A DNA stretch of 6,781 nucleotides, taken from assembly GCA_010031985.1 (NCBI GenBank), contig RGYP01000101.1, forward strand, positions 1 to 6,781, in the 5' to 3' direction. A program made the translations under genes and the position numbers. Source of the stretch: Gammaproteobacteria bacterium (GTDB lineage Bacteria; Pseudomonadota; Gammaproteobacteria; Steroidobacterales; Steroidobacteraceae). Position 1 is the stretch's first letter. Each line of letters opens with the position of its first letter. Shown piece after piece: positions 1 to 6,028 of the stretch. The notes beneath the pieces are model-generated. The model did no database searches, had not been told where the DNA came from, and saw only the letters and a list, made by a program, of their open reading frames with translations.

Positions 1-1296
1 GCCGAACGGATGACGGCGAACGATGGTCTGATCGCGATCGGGTCCCGTGGAAATGACGTCGATGGGAACGCCGACGAGTTGCTCGATGCGCGCGAGGTAA
101 GCACGCGCCTCGGGCGGCAGATCGGCCTCGCGCGTCACCCCGAAGGTACTGCCCTTCCATCCCGGCATTTCTTCGTATTCGGGCTCGACGTCGGCAAACG
201 CGTCGACGAGCAATGGCGGCTCCTGCGAAGTGACCCCATTCGCACGATAACCGACGCACAAGCGGATGGAATCAAGCCCATCGAGCACGTCGAGTTTGGT
301 CATGCAAAGACCCGAGATGCTCGAGTGAATGACGGAACGACGCAGCGCCACGGCATCGAACCAGCCACAGCGCCGGCGGCGACCGGTGACCGCGCCGAAC
401 TCTTGACCGACCCGCTGCAAAAATTCGCCGGTCTCGTCGAAGAGTTCGGTCGGGAACGGCCCCGCGCCCACACGCGTGGTGTACGCCTTGACGATACCGA
501 GCACGTAATCGAAGTTGCGCGGCCCGAGCCCGGTGCCCGTGCCCGCGAAGCCCGCCGTCGTATTCGATGAGGTGACGAAGGGGTAGGTGCCGAGATCGAC
601 GTCCAGCATCGCCCCTTGCGCGCCCTCGAACATCACGTTGGCCCCGACGTCACGCAGTCGCTGCAGTTCGTGCGTGACGTCGGTGACGAGCGGCTTTACG
701 CGCTCGGCCATGGCAAGGTGATCGTCGAGCGTCTTTTGGAAGTCGATGGCCGGCTGCTTGAAGTAGTGCTGCAGCACGAAGTTGTGGAAATCGAGCACCT
801 CGCCGAGCTTGGCGGCGAACCGTTCGCGCTGGAATAGATCTGCCACGCGCAGGGCGCGCCTTGCGACCTTGTCTTCGTAGGCGGGGCCGATACCGCGACC
901 CGTCGTACCGATCGCGTTTGCGCCCCGAGCCTGCTCGCGAGCGCGATCGAGCGCGACGTGCGAGGGCAGGATCAACGGACAGTTGGGTGCAATGCGCAGA
1001 CGCTCGAACACCGGCACCGCACGCACCGAGAGCATGTCCGCCTCGCGCAACAGAGCCTCTAGCGAGAGCACCACGCCGTTGCCGATGAAACACAGAACCT
1101 GCGGTCGAAGAATTCCGGAGGGAATGAGCGAGAGCACGGTTTTCTCGCCACCGACGATAAGCGTGTGCCCGGCGTTGTGACCGCCCTGAAAGCGCGCCAC
1201 CGCAGCCGCGCGCTCAGTCAAAAGATCGACGATCTTGCCCTTGCCCTCGTCACCCCATTGGGTGCCGATCACGACGACGAAACGACCAGCTCCCAT
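1..1296 (-). CDS. purA: Adenylosuccinate synthetase PurA (3' end cut by window edge)
   Basis: PurA joins IMP and aspartate using GTP to form adenylosuccinate, the first committed step from IMP to AMP, in the cytoplasm. Translating the minus strand from ATG at 1296 gives 432 open codons to the window edge. Visible motifs are the P-loop-like GTQWGDEGKGK (residues 11-21, with D16 the likely catalytic Asp), GGHNAGH (38-44, with H44 the likely catalytic His), IGTTGRGIGPAYEDK (129-143), VGAGPFPTELFDETGEF (276-292), TGRRRRCGW (304-312), the guanine-recognition TKLDVLDGL (333-341) and STGPDR (416-421). E. coli PurA is also 432 residues, and the visible C-terminus, RRHPFG, corresponds to the family's final ...DPFDA, so probably only a few residues and the stop are missing. 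The ATG puts the P-loop at the usual distance from the start. It lies 21 bases after the hflC stop and no Shine-Dalgarno sequence is visible, so translation may be coupled to hflC. No frameshift or missing catalytic residue is seen. Confidence 0.97.
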   Translation of the reverse strand, partial: MGAGRFVVVIGTQWGDEGKGKIVDLLTERAAAVARFQGGHNAGHTLIVGGEKTVLSLIPSGILRPQVLCFIGNGVVLSLEALLREADMLSVRAVPVFERLRIAPNCPLILPSHVALDRAREQARGANAIGTTGRGIGPAYEDKVARRALRVADLFQRERFAAKLGEVLDFHNFVLQHYFKQPAIDFQKTLDDHLAMAERVKPLVTDVTHELQRLRDVGANVMFEGAQGAMLDVDLGTYPFVTSSNTTAGFAGTGTGLGPRNFDYVLGIVKAYTTRVGAGPFPTELFDETGEFLQRVGQEFGAVTGRRRRCGWFDAVALRRSVIHSSISGLCMTKLDVLDGLDSIRLCVGYRANGVTSQEPPLLVDAFADVEPEYEEMPGWKGSTFGVTREADLPPEARAYLARIEQLVGVPIDVISTGPDRDQTIVRRHPFG

Positions 1297-1317
1297 CGGC
1301 GTGGACAGCGCAGGCTG

Positions 1318-2190
1318 TCAGCGCGTGCCCGCGTTCGGACTACGCATGTACTTGAAGAAGTCGCTGTCCGGCGAGACGACCATGACGTCGCCCTCTTTGC
1401 CCAGCGAATTCTTGTAGGCCTGTATGCTGCGATAAAACGCGTAGAACTCGGGATTGCGTCCATAGGCGGCCGCGTAGGTCGTCGCCGCCTTGGCATCTGC
1501 ATCGCCGCGGATCTTGAGCGAGTCGCGTGCGGCGACGGACAGGATCTCGGTACGCTTGCGGTCAGCCTCGGCACGGATGCGCAGCGCCTCTTTCTCGCCT
1601 TCGCCGCGCAGCTGACGCGCCAGACGGCTGAAGCTTTGCTGCATGCTCGCGTAGACGCGCGATTCGACGTCCGGCGGCAGCCCGATTTTTTGCACGCGCG
1701 CGTCGATCAGCTCGAGGCCGAGACTCTCGACGCTCTTGCTCGCACGATCGAACATGTCGCCCGTGAACGCCGTGCGCTCGGCGGAGACGATCTCCTGGAG
1801 GGTGCGCTGCGCCACGGCGTTCTTGATGCCGTCTTTGACGATGTCGGCAAGACGCTGTCCTGCCGCACCGGTGTCGACACCGAAAGCCTGCGAGTAGCGA
1901 CCCGCGTCCTTGATGCGCCACTTCACGTAGTAGTCGACGATCAGACCGCGATTTTCGCTGGTGAGGAAGGTCTCTCCTTCGAAGCTCTGCGAGACGATAC
2001 GGCGCTCGAACTTGCGCACCGTGTCGATGGGCCACTTGAAGTGCAAGCCTGCGGTGTAGCCGGTGCCGACGATTTCGCGAAACTGGCTGCGCACGGCGAG
2101 CTCGTTTTCGGAGACCGTGAAGGTGCATAGACTGACGAGCAAGCCGAGTGCGGCAACGAGCCCGATGATTCTTTGGATGGACTGGGGCAT
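1318..2190 (-). CDS. hflC: HflC, SPFH-domain modulator of FtsH protease
   Basis: HflC pairs with HflK in a large inner-membrane assembly that encloses and modulates the AAA protease FtsH. The 290-residue product has an N-terminal signal-anchor (about residues 6-25, GLVAALGLLVSL core), then an SPFH/band-7 domain facing the periplasm (about 26-170, including AGLHFKWPIDTVRKFERR). An Ala/Glu/Arg-rich coiled coil follows (about 175-240). The C-terminus is the conserved NPEFYAFYRSIQAYKNSL (246-263) and VVSPDSDFFKYMRSP (271-285). It is shorter than E. coli HflC (334 residues) but otherwise complete. The ATG at 2190 lies one base after the hflK stop, with GGAG seven bases upstream. An in-frame upstream ATG at 2244 lies inside hflK and would put a charged tail before the anchor, so it is rejected. 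At the head of the coil, MQQSFSRLARQLRGEGEKEA (183-202) replaces the MRAERE-type stretch of E. coli. Confidence 0.96.
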   Translation of the reverse strand: MPQSIQRIIGLVAALGLLVSLCTFTVSENELAVRSQFREIVGTGYTAGLHFKWPIDTVRKFERRIVSQSFEGETFLTSENRGLIVDYYVKWRIKDAGRYSQAFGVDTGAAGQRLADIVKDGIKNAVAQRTLQEIVSAERTAFTGDMFDRASKSVESLGLELIDARVQKIGLPPDVESRVYASMQQSFSRLARQLRGEGEKEALRIRAEADRKRTEILSVAARDSLKIRGDADAKAATTYAAAYGRNPEFYAFYRSIQAYKNSLGKEGDVMVVSPDSDFFKYMRSPNAGTR

Positions 2191-2191
2191 G

Positions 2192-3343
2192 TCAGCGCTC
2201 CACTCGCGCACGCGGATCGGGCGCGGATTGCTCGGCGTTGGCACCCGCGCTCGCGCGCGGTGCGGTGACCGACACCTCGGGCTCGGCGTTGCGACGCTGC
2301 TGCTCGATCAACTTGTCGAGCGGCAGGTACAACATCTGATTGTTTCCCTTGGTGTCGACCAGCACCTTTTGCGAGCGGCCGAGGACGTTTTCGACCGCCT
2401 CGATGTAAAGCCGATCGCGGGTCACGCGCGGCGACTTCTCGTATTGTGCGACCAACTGCTTGAAGCGTTCGGCCTCACCCTCGGCCACCGCCACGACTTG
2501 CGCGCGATAGGCCTCGGCCTCTTGCAGTTGCCGCGCCGCGCCGCCCTCTGCCACCGGGAGAATGCCGCTCGCGTAGGCCTCGGCTTCTTTGACGAGACGT
2601 TCTTTGTCGGCGATGGCCTTGTTGGCGTCCTCCTGCGAAGGCCGCACGTCCGTCGGCACCTGAATGTCGGTCAGGTTGACGCTGGTGATGATGATGCCCG
2701 TGCCGTACTGATCGAGCGTACGCTGAATCAATTCTTTGGTACGGGTGGTCGCCTGTTCACGCTTCGAGATCAGGATTTGTTCGAGGGTGCTGCGGCCGAC
2801 GACTTCGCGGATCGCCATCTCGCCGACGTCGCGCAAAGTCTGCTCCGGATCTTTGACCTGGAACAAATATTTGACCGGATCGCGCAACTGGTACTGCACG
2901 GCGAGTGACATGTCGATGAGGTTGATATCCTGCGTCAGCACCTTGGCGGTGTAATTGACGCTGCTCACCTTTTGCGTGTTGACCTTGGTCAATGATTCGA
3001 GCGGCCAAAAATGAAAGCCGAGACCCGGGTCACGGACCGAGACGAACTGTCCGAAGCGCTGGATGACGCCACGCTCGGCCTGATCGATGGTGAAGAAGCT
3101 CTGATAGGCCCAAAAAATGACCGCAATACCCGCGATGATGGCGATCTGCGAACGGTTGTCGCCGAGGGTCTGCTCGGGACCGTCGCCCTGCGAGCCCCCG
3201 TCGCCACCGCCCGGGCCCGCGCCCTTCAGGATGTTGTCGAGCTTGCGCTGAAACTTACGGAAGGCGTCATCGCCGCCCGCAGGTTTGCCGGAGCGCTTGC
3301 CCCAAGGGTTTTTCTGGCTGCCGCCAGGTTCATTCCATGCCAT
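2192..3343 (-). CDS. hflK: HflK, SPFH-domain modulator of FtsH protease
   Basis: HflK is the partner of HflC in the inner-membrane complex that modulates FtsH. The 383-residue product begins with the family signature MAWNEPG. A Gly/Pro/Lys-rich cytoplasmic tail runs to about residue 64, followed by one membrane segment (about 66-83, QIAIIAGIAVIFWAYQSF). The SPFH/band-7 domain comes next (about 84-235, including GVIQRFGQF and PGLGFHFWPLESL). A long coiled coil (about 236-300) then leads to RVTRDRLYIEAVENVLG (306-322) and a low-complexity Ala/Pro-rich C-terminus. Two similar blocks 22 residues apart, EAEAYASGILPVAEGGAAR (253-271) and EAEAYRAQVVAVAEGEAER (275-293), form an internal repeat that E. 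coli HflK also shows in weaker form. The ATG at 3343 is fixed by MAWNEPG although no Shine-Dalgarno sequence precedes it. The stop is separated from hflC by a single base. Confidence 0.96.
   Translation of the reverse strand: MAWNEPGGSQKNPWGKRSGKPAGGDDAFRKFQRKLDNILKGAGPGGGDGGSQGDGPEQTLGDNRSQIAIIAGIAVIFWAYQSFFTIDQAERGVIQRFGQFVSVRDPGLGFHFWPLESLTKVNTQKVSSVNYTAKVLTQDINLIDMSLAVQYQLRDPVKYLFQVKDPEQTLRDVGEMAIREVVGRSTLEQILISKREQATTRTKELIQRTLDQYGTGIIITSVNLTDIQVPTDVRPSQEDANKAIADKERLVKEAEAYASGILPVAEGGAARQLQEAEAYRAQVVAVAEGEAERFKQLVAQYEKSPRVTRDRLYIEAVENVLGRSQKVLVDTKGNNQMLYLPLDKLIEQQRRNAEPEVSVTAPRASAGANAEQSAPDPRARVER
2198..2201 (-). promoter_or_regulatory. Ribosome binding site for hflC
   Basis: The minus strand reads GAGTGGAGCGCTGACATG. 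The GGAG core sits seven bases before the hflC ATG and lies inside the last codons of hflK. It supports the start at 2190 over the upstream in-frame ATG, and allows hflC to be translated by ribosomes finishing hflK. Confidence 0.75.
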
Positions 3344-3403
3344 AGGTGGTTTTCTGTCGCGCCAGGTGGGTCGGGAGGGGGCGCTTGATCTGCCGAATTG
3401 TAT
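3344..3403 (-). other. C-rich hflX-hflK spacer lacking a Shine-Dalgarno sequence
   Basis: This 60-base spacer between the hflX stop and the hflK ATG is rich in C and poor in G on the mRNA strand (GCGCCCCCTCCCGACCCACC in its middle). It has CCACCT directly before the ATG instead of a purine-rich site. A GCGCC/GGCGC pair can form a 5-bp stem around a 16-base C-rich loop. I see no convincing promoter or intrinsic terminator, as there is no U-tract. Unpaired C-rich RNA could in principle bind Rho, but nothing here proves it. Confidence 0.4.
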
Positions 3404-4729
3404 TTAGCCCCCCTGCAGCACACAAGGTTGAGACCCCTCAATATTGTCAACTTTGACGTCGGCGACTTCGACGCCGGGGCTGCGACCAAGTTCCCGCGCC
3501 TCGGACTCGGGGATGTTGGCGATGAGCTCGAGCCCGCCGTCATCGAGATAGCGCTCGCCCTGCACCACGCCCGCCGCAAACAGACGCGCCCGCACCGACC
3601 CCGCGTGGCGCGCATCGACGCGTACCGTCCGCGGCCTCGCAAAACGCGACAGCCGCTCGGCGATCGCGCCCATCAGATCGTCGAGCCCGAGCCTGCGGGC
3701 GGCCGAAATCCAGACGCTCGCAACCTCGCCCAACCCGTCGCGCTCCTGGTGCGGCGCAGCCTCGAGCCGGTCTATTTTGTTGTACACCCGGATCTGCGGC
3801 AACGCGCCCGCCCCGACCTCATCGAGCACCGCGTTCACTTGATCGATACGTTCGTCACGCCGCGGATCGCTGGCGTCGATGACGTGTAGCAACAAGGTCG
3901 CTTCGCGCGCTTCGGTGAGCGTCGACTGGAACGCGGCAACGAGTTCGTGTGGCAGCTCGCGAATGAAGCCGACGGTGTCGGCGACCACGATGGGCGCGCC
4001 ACCGGGTAGCGTGACGCGTCGTACCAAGGGGTCGAGCGTGGCGAAGAGCTGATCGGCCACGTAAGCATTGGCTCCGGTCAGCGCCCTGAACAGCGTCGAC
4101 TTGCCGGCGTTGGTGTACCCCACGAGCGCCACGGAAGGAATGGGAATTTCCACCCGACGCTGGCGCCCGGTCTCGCGCTGCTGCTTGAGTTTTTCGAGGC
4201 GACGACTGAGCACACGCACGCGCTCGCCAAGTAGGCGCCGGTCGGTTTCGAGCTGGGTTTCACCGGGACCGCGCAGGCCGATACCGCCTTTCTGGCGCTC
4301 GAGATGGGTCCAGCCGCGCACGAGACGGCTCGACAGGTGCCGCAATTGCGCGAGCTCGACTTCGAGCTTGCCCTCGTGGCTGCGCGCACGCTGCGCGAAG
4401 ATGTCGAGGATCAGCGCATTGCGATCGAGCACGCGCAGTCCCGTGAGTTTTTCGAGATTGCGCTCCTGGCTCGGCGAGAGCGCGTGATCGACGAGAATCA
4501 CCTCGGCGCAGGAGTCGACCGCGGCCTGGCGAATTTCTTCGGCCTTGCCGCTGCCCACGAAGAACCGCGGATCGGGACGATCGCGCCGACCGGTCACGGT
4601 CACGGCCGCGGAGACGCCCGCGGACTCGGCCAGCTGCGAGAATTCTTCGAGATCTTCGGCCTCAACGGGCGCGCCTAGACCGATGCGCACCAGCACGGCG
4701 CGTTCGCCGCCGCGCGGACGCTCAAACAC
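3404..4729 (-). CDS. hflX: GTPase HflX, ribosome-splitting factor
   Basis: HflX is a GTPase of the TRAFAC/Obg-HflX group that binds the 50S subunit and splits stalled 70S ribosomes, notably under heat stress. The product is 441 residues (E. coli 426). The N-terminal HflX domain (about 1-120) includes FFVGSGKAEEI (57-66), DHALSPSQERNLEKL (81-95) and DIFAQRA (109-115). A helical segment follows with LVRGWTHLERQKGGIGLRGP (136-155) and ETQLETDRR (157-165). The G domain has G1 GYTNAGKS (204-211), switch region FATLDP (229-234), G3 DTVGF (251-255), G4 NKID (317-320) and G5 SA (342-343). A C-terminal domain completes the protein. The start is GTG, chosen because MFERPRGGERAVLV matches the family N-terminus (E. 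coli MFDRYDAGEQAVLV) and no other start exists between it and the hfq stop in the same frame. It lies 12 bases after hfq with no visible Shine-Dalgarno sequence, so coupling to hfq is likely. Confidence 0.97.
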   Translation of the reverse strand: MFERPRGGERAVLVRIGLGAPVEAEDLEEFSQLAESAGVSAAVTVTGRRDRPDPRFFVGSGKAEEIRQAAVDSCAEVILVDHALSPSQERNLEKLTGLRVLDRNALILDIFAQRARSHEGKLEVELAQLRHLSSRLVRGWTHLERQKGGIGLRGPGETQLETDRRLLGERVRVLSRRLEKLKQQRETGRQRRVEIPIPSVALVGYTNAGKSTLFRALTGANAYVADQLFATLDPLVRRVTLPGGAPIVVADTVGFIRELPHELVAAFQSTLTEAREATLLLHVIDASDPRRDERIDQVNAVLDEVGAGALPQIRVYNKIDRLEAAPHQERDGLGEVASVWISAARRLGLDDLMGAIAERLSRFARPRTVRVDARHAGSVRARLFAAGVVQGERYLDDGGLELIANIPESEARELGRSPGVEVADVKVDNIEGSQPCVLQGG

Positions 4730-4741
4730 GCGGCGTGACGA

Positions 4742-4999
4742 TCACTCGGCGGGGATCGCGTCTGCCGACTCCGGCTCGTCGGCCGAGGGCAGGCGCACGT
4801 TGCGCGCGGGGACCACCGTGGAAATCGCGTGCTTGTACACCATTTGATTGACGGTGTTCTTGAGCAGGACGACGAACTGGTCGAATGAGTCGATCTGACC
4901 CTGCAGCTTGATGCCGTTCACGAGGTAGATGGAGACGGGCACCCGCTCCTTGCGTAGCTGGTTCAGAAAGGGGTCCTGCAGAGACTGGCCCTTGGCCAT
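4742..4999 (-). CDS. hfq: RNA chaperone Hfq
   Basis: Hfq is a hexameric Sm-like protein that binds small RNAs and mRNAs and promotes their pairing. The 85-residue product has the Sm1 motif (about residues 20-50, with VPVSIYLVNGIKLQGQI and FDQF) and the Sm2 motif YKHAIST (55-61). Proximal-face residues Q8, F42, K56 and H57 are present, as are distal-face residues Y25, G29, I30 and K31. The rim reads R16-K17-E18-R19, with lysine where E. coli has R17; Pseudomonas Hfq shows the same change. The tail after residue 66 is short (about 19 residues against about 36 in E. coli) and acidic at its end (ADEPESADAIPAE), keeping the charged tip thought to displace RNA. The ATG at 4999 has AAGGAG seven bases upstream. 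The TGA stop is in the same frame as hflX, 12 bases before it. Confidence 0.98.
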   Translation of the reverse strand: MAKGQSLQDPFLNQLRKERVPVSIYLVNGIKLQGQIDSFDQFVVLLKNTVNQMVYKHAISTVVPARNVRLPSADEPESADAIPAE

Positions 5000-5089
5000 G
5001 ATGTAACTCCTTGATTTTTATATTCACCCCGGGTCCCCCCGAGGCCTCTCTCCCCCTAGTTGACAATTTACCACGGCGAGGGTTCCGCA
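5000..5089 (-). promoter_or_regulatory. hfq leader: G-rich tract, AU-rich patch and Shine-Dalgarno sequence
   Basis: This is the longest non-coding gap in the window, between the miaA TAA and the hfq ATG. On the mRNA strand it holds GGGGGAGAG (from 5056), the 8-base palindrome GAGGCCTC (5041-5048), GGGGGGACCCGGGG (5040-5027) and an AU-rich patch AATATAAAAATC (about 5024-5013) directly before AAGGAG. Three GGA triplets are present, one of them in the Shine-Dalgarno sequence. E. coli hfq is repressed by CsrA at its Shine-Dalgarno sequence and by Hfq itself in its leader, so similar control is plausible here but is inferred. I found no sigma-70 promoter with sound spacing: TATAAA at 5022-5017 has no matching -35 element and would start transcription at or inside the ribosome binding site. 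In E. coli the hfq promoters lie within miaA or further upstream. Confidence 0.5.
5007..5012 (-). promoter_or_regulatory. Ribosome binding site for hfq
   Basis: AAGGAG on the minus strand lies seven bases before the hfq ATG and is the strongest Shine-Dalgarno sequence in the window. It also contains a GGA triplet, so a CsrA/RsmA protein bound here would block translation, as is known for hfq in E. coli. Confidence 0.85.
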
Positions 5090-6028
5090 TTACGAGGCCC
5101 GGCACACAAAAACGATCTCGTCCACCCAGTGCGCGAGCGTCTGCCGGTCGAAGGGCTCAAGCCGCTGCCAACCGGGGTCGGCCTTGATCCAGGTGAGCTG
5201 CCGTTTGGCGAGCTGGCGCGATGCCGCCACCGCCCGCTGCACCGCCTCATCGAGCGAGCCACCGCCCTCGAGGTGGGCCATGAGTTGACGGTAACCAACC
5301 GCGCGCAAGGCCGCCGCACTGCGCGGCAGATCGGGCCGGCAGCGCAGCGTTTCGACCTCGGCGAGAAAACCCGCGGCCATCATCCGCTCGAATCTTTGAG
5401 CGATCCGTACATGCAACAGCCCGCGATCCGCCGGCACGAGCGCATAGCGCGCAAGTGCGAGCCCGGCGGTGGGCGCTTGCGTCGCACGCTGCCAATCGCT
5501 GATCGAGCGACCACTGACGGCGTGCACCTCGAGCGCGCGCTGGATGCGCTGCGGATCGTTGGGATGAATGCGCTGCGCAGCCTCGGGGTCGATCGCGGCG
5601 AGCTCGGCGTGCAGCGCAGGCCAGCCGAGTCGCGCCGCACGCGCATCGATCTGCGCCCGCGTCTGCGGACTCGCCGTAGGCAGCGGCGCGATGCCGCGCA
5701 CCAGGGCGTTGAAGTAGAGCATCGTGCCGCCCACCAACACCGGCATTCGACCACGATCGCGAATATCTTTGATCGCGACGAGCGCATCGGCCACGAACTC
5801 CCCCGCGCTGTAGCTCTGATGAGGGTCGCGGATGTCGATAAGGTGATGCGGCACTCGGGCGCGGGTCGCGGGATCGGGCTTCGCCGAACCGATGTCGAAG
5901 CCGCGGTAGACCTGCGAGGAATCGACGCTGACGATCTCGATCGGCACGCGCTCGGCGAGCTCGAGCGCGAGATCGCTCTTGCCGCTCGCCGTGGGGCCAG
6001 CGATCAATATCGCGTCGGGCGCCTTCAT
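5090..6028 (-). CDS. miaA: tRNA dimethylallyltransferase MiaA
   Basis: MiaA transfers the dimethylallyl group of DMAPP to N6 of A37 in tRNAs that read codons starting with U, making i6A37, which improves decoding and frame maintenance. The product is 312 residues (E. coli 316). Motifs are the P-loop GPTASGKS (11-18), DSSQVY (36-41, with D36 the likely catalytic Asp), FDIGSAKP (44-51), VGGTMLY (99-105), RIHPNDPQRIQRALEV (153-168), RAVGYRQ (242-248) and RQLAKRQLTW (271-280). The ATG at 6028 overlaps the mutL stop as ATGA and places the P-loop ten residues in, as in relatives. An in-frame start at 6193 would add 55 residues that are only mutL coding sequence read in another frame, so it is rejected. 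No clear Shine-Dalgarno sequence precedes the ATG, so translation is probably coupled to mutL. Confidence 0.97.
   Translation of the reverse strand: MKAPDAILIAGPTASGKSDLALELAERVPIEIVSVDSSQVYRGFDIGSAKPDPATRARVPHHLIDIRDPHQSYSAGEFVADALVAIKDIRDRGRMPVLVGGTMLYFNALVRGIAPLPTASPQTRAQIDARAARLGWPALHAELAAIDPEAAQRIHPNDPQRIQRALEVHAVSGRSISDWQRATQAPTAGLALARYALVPADRGLLHVRIAQRFERMMAAGFLAEVETLRCRPDLPRSAAALRAVGYRQLMAHLEGGGSLDEAVQRAVAASRQLAKRQLTWIKADPGWQRLEPFDRQTLAHWVDEIVFVCRAS

Noticed and set aside
10..1093. Open frames on either strand overlapping purA (for example 10-570 plus and 1093-650 minus)
   Set aside because: The minus strand in the frame of the ATG at 1296 encodes an uninterrupted PurA with all motifs over the same interval.
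1165..2908. Long open frames on the plus strand (1165-2130 and 2063-2908) opposite hflC and hflK
   Set aside because: They lie antisense to well-conserved genes, have no recognisable domains and the Arg/Ala/Leu/Asp-rich composition typical of GC-rich shadow frames. No ribosome site supports them.
3361..3390. GCGCC/GGCGC stem in the hflX-hflK spacer as an intrinsic terminator
   Set aside because: The stem is only 5 bp with a 16-base loop and no U-tract follows, so it does not meet the pattern of an intrinsic terminator.
5060..5065. Perfect TTGACA -35 hexamer on the plus strand in the miaA-hfq spacer
   Set aside because: No -10-like hexamer lies 16-18 bases downstream, and the only thing downstream on that strand is the antisense of miaA. 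It is probably chance.
5017..5066. Possible hfq promoter from TTGTCA (5066-5061) and TATAAA (5022-5017) on the minus strand
   Set aside because: The spacing is 38 bases, far beyond the usual 16-18. TATAAA alone would place the start of transcription inside the Shine-Dalgarno sequence.
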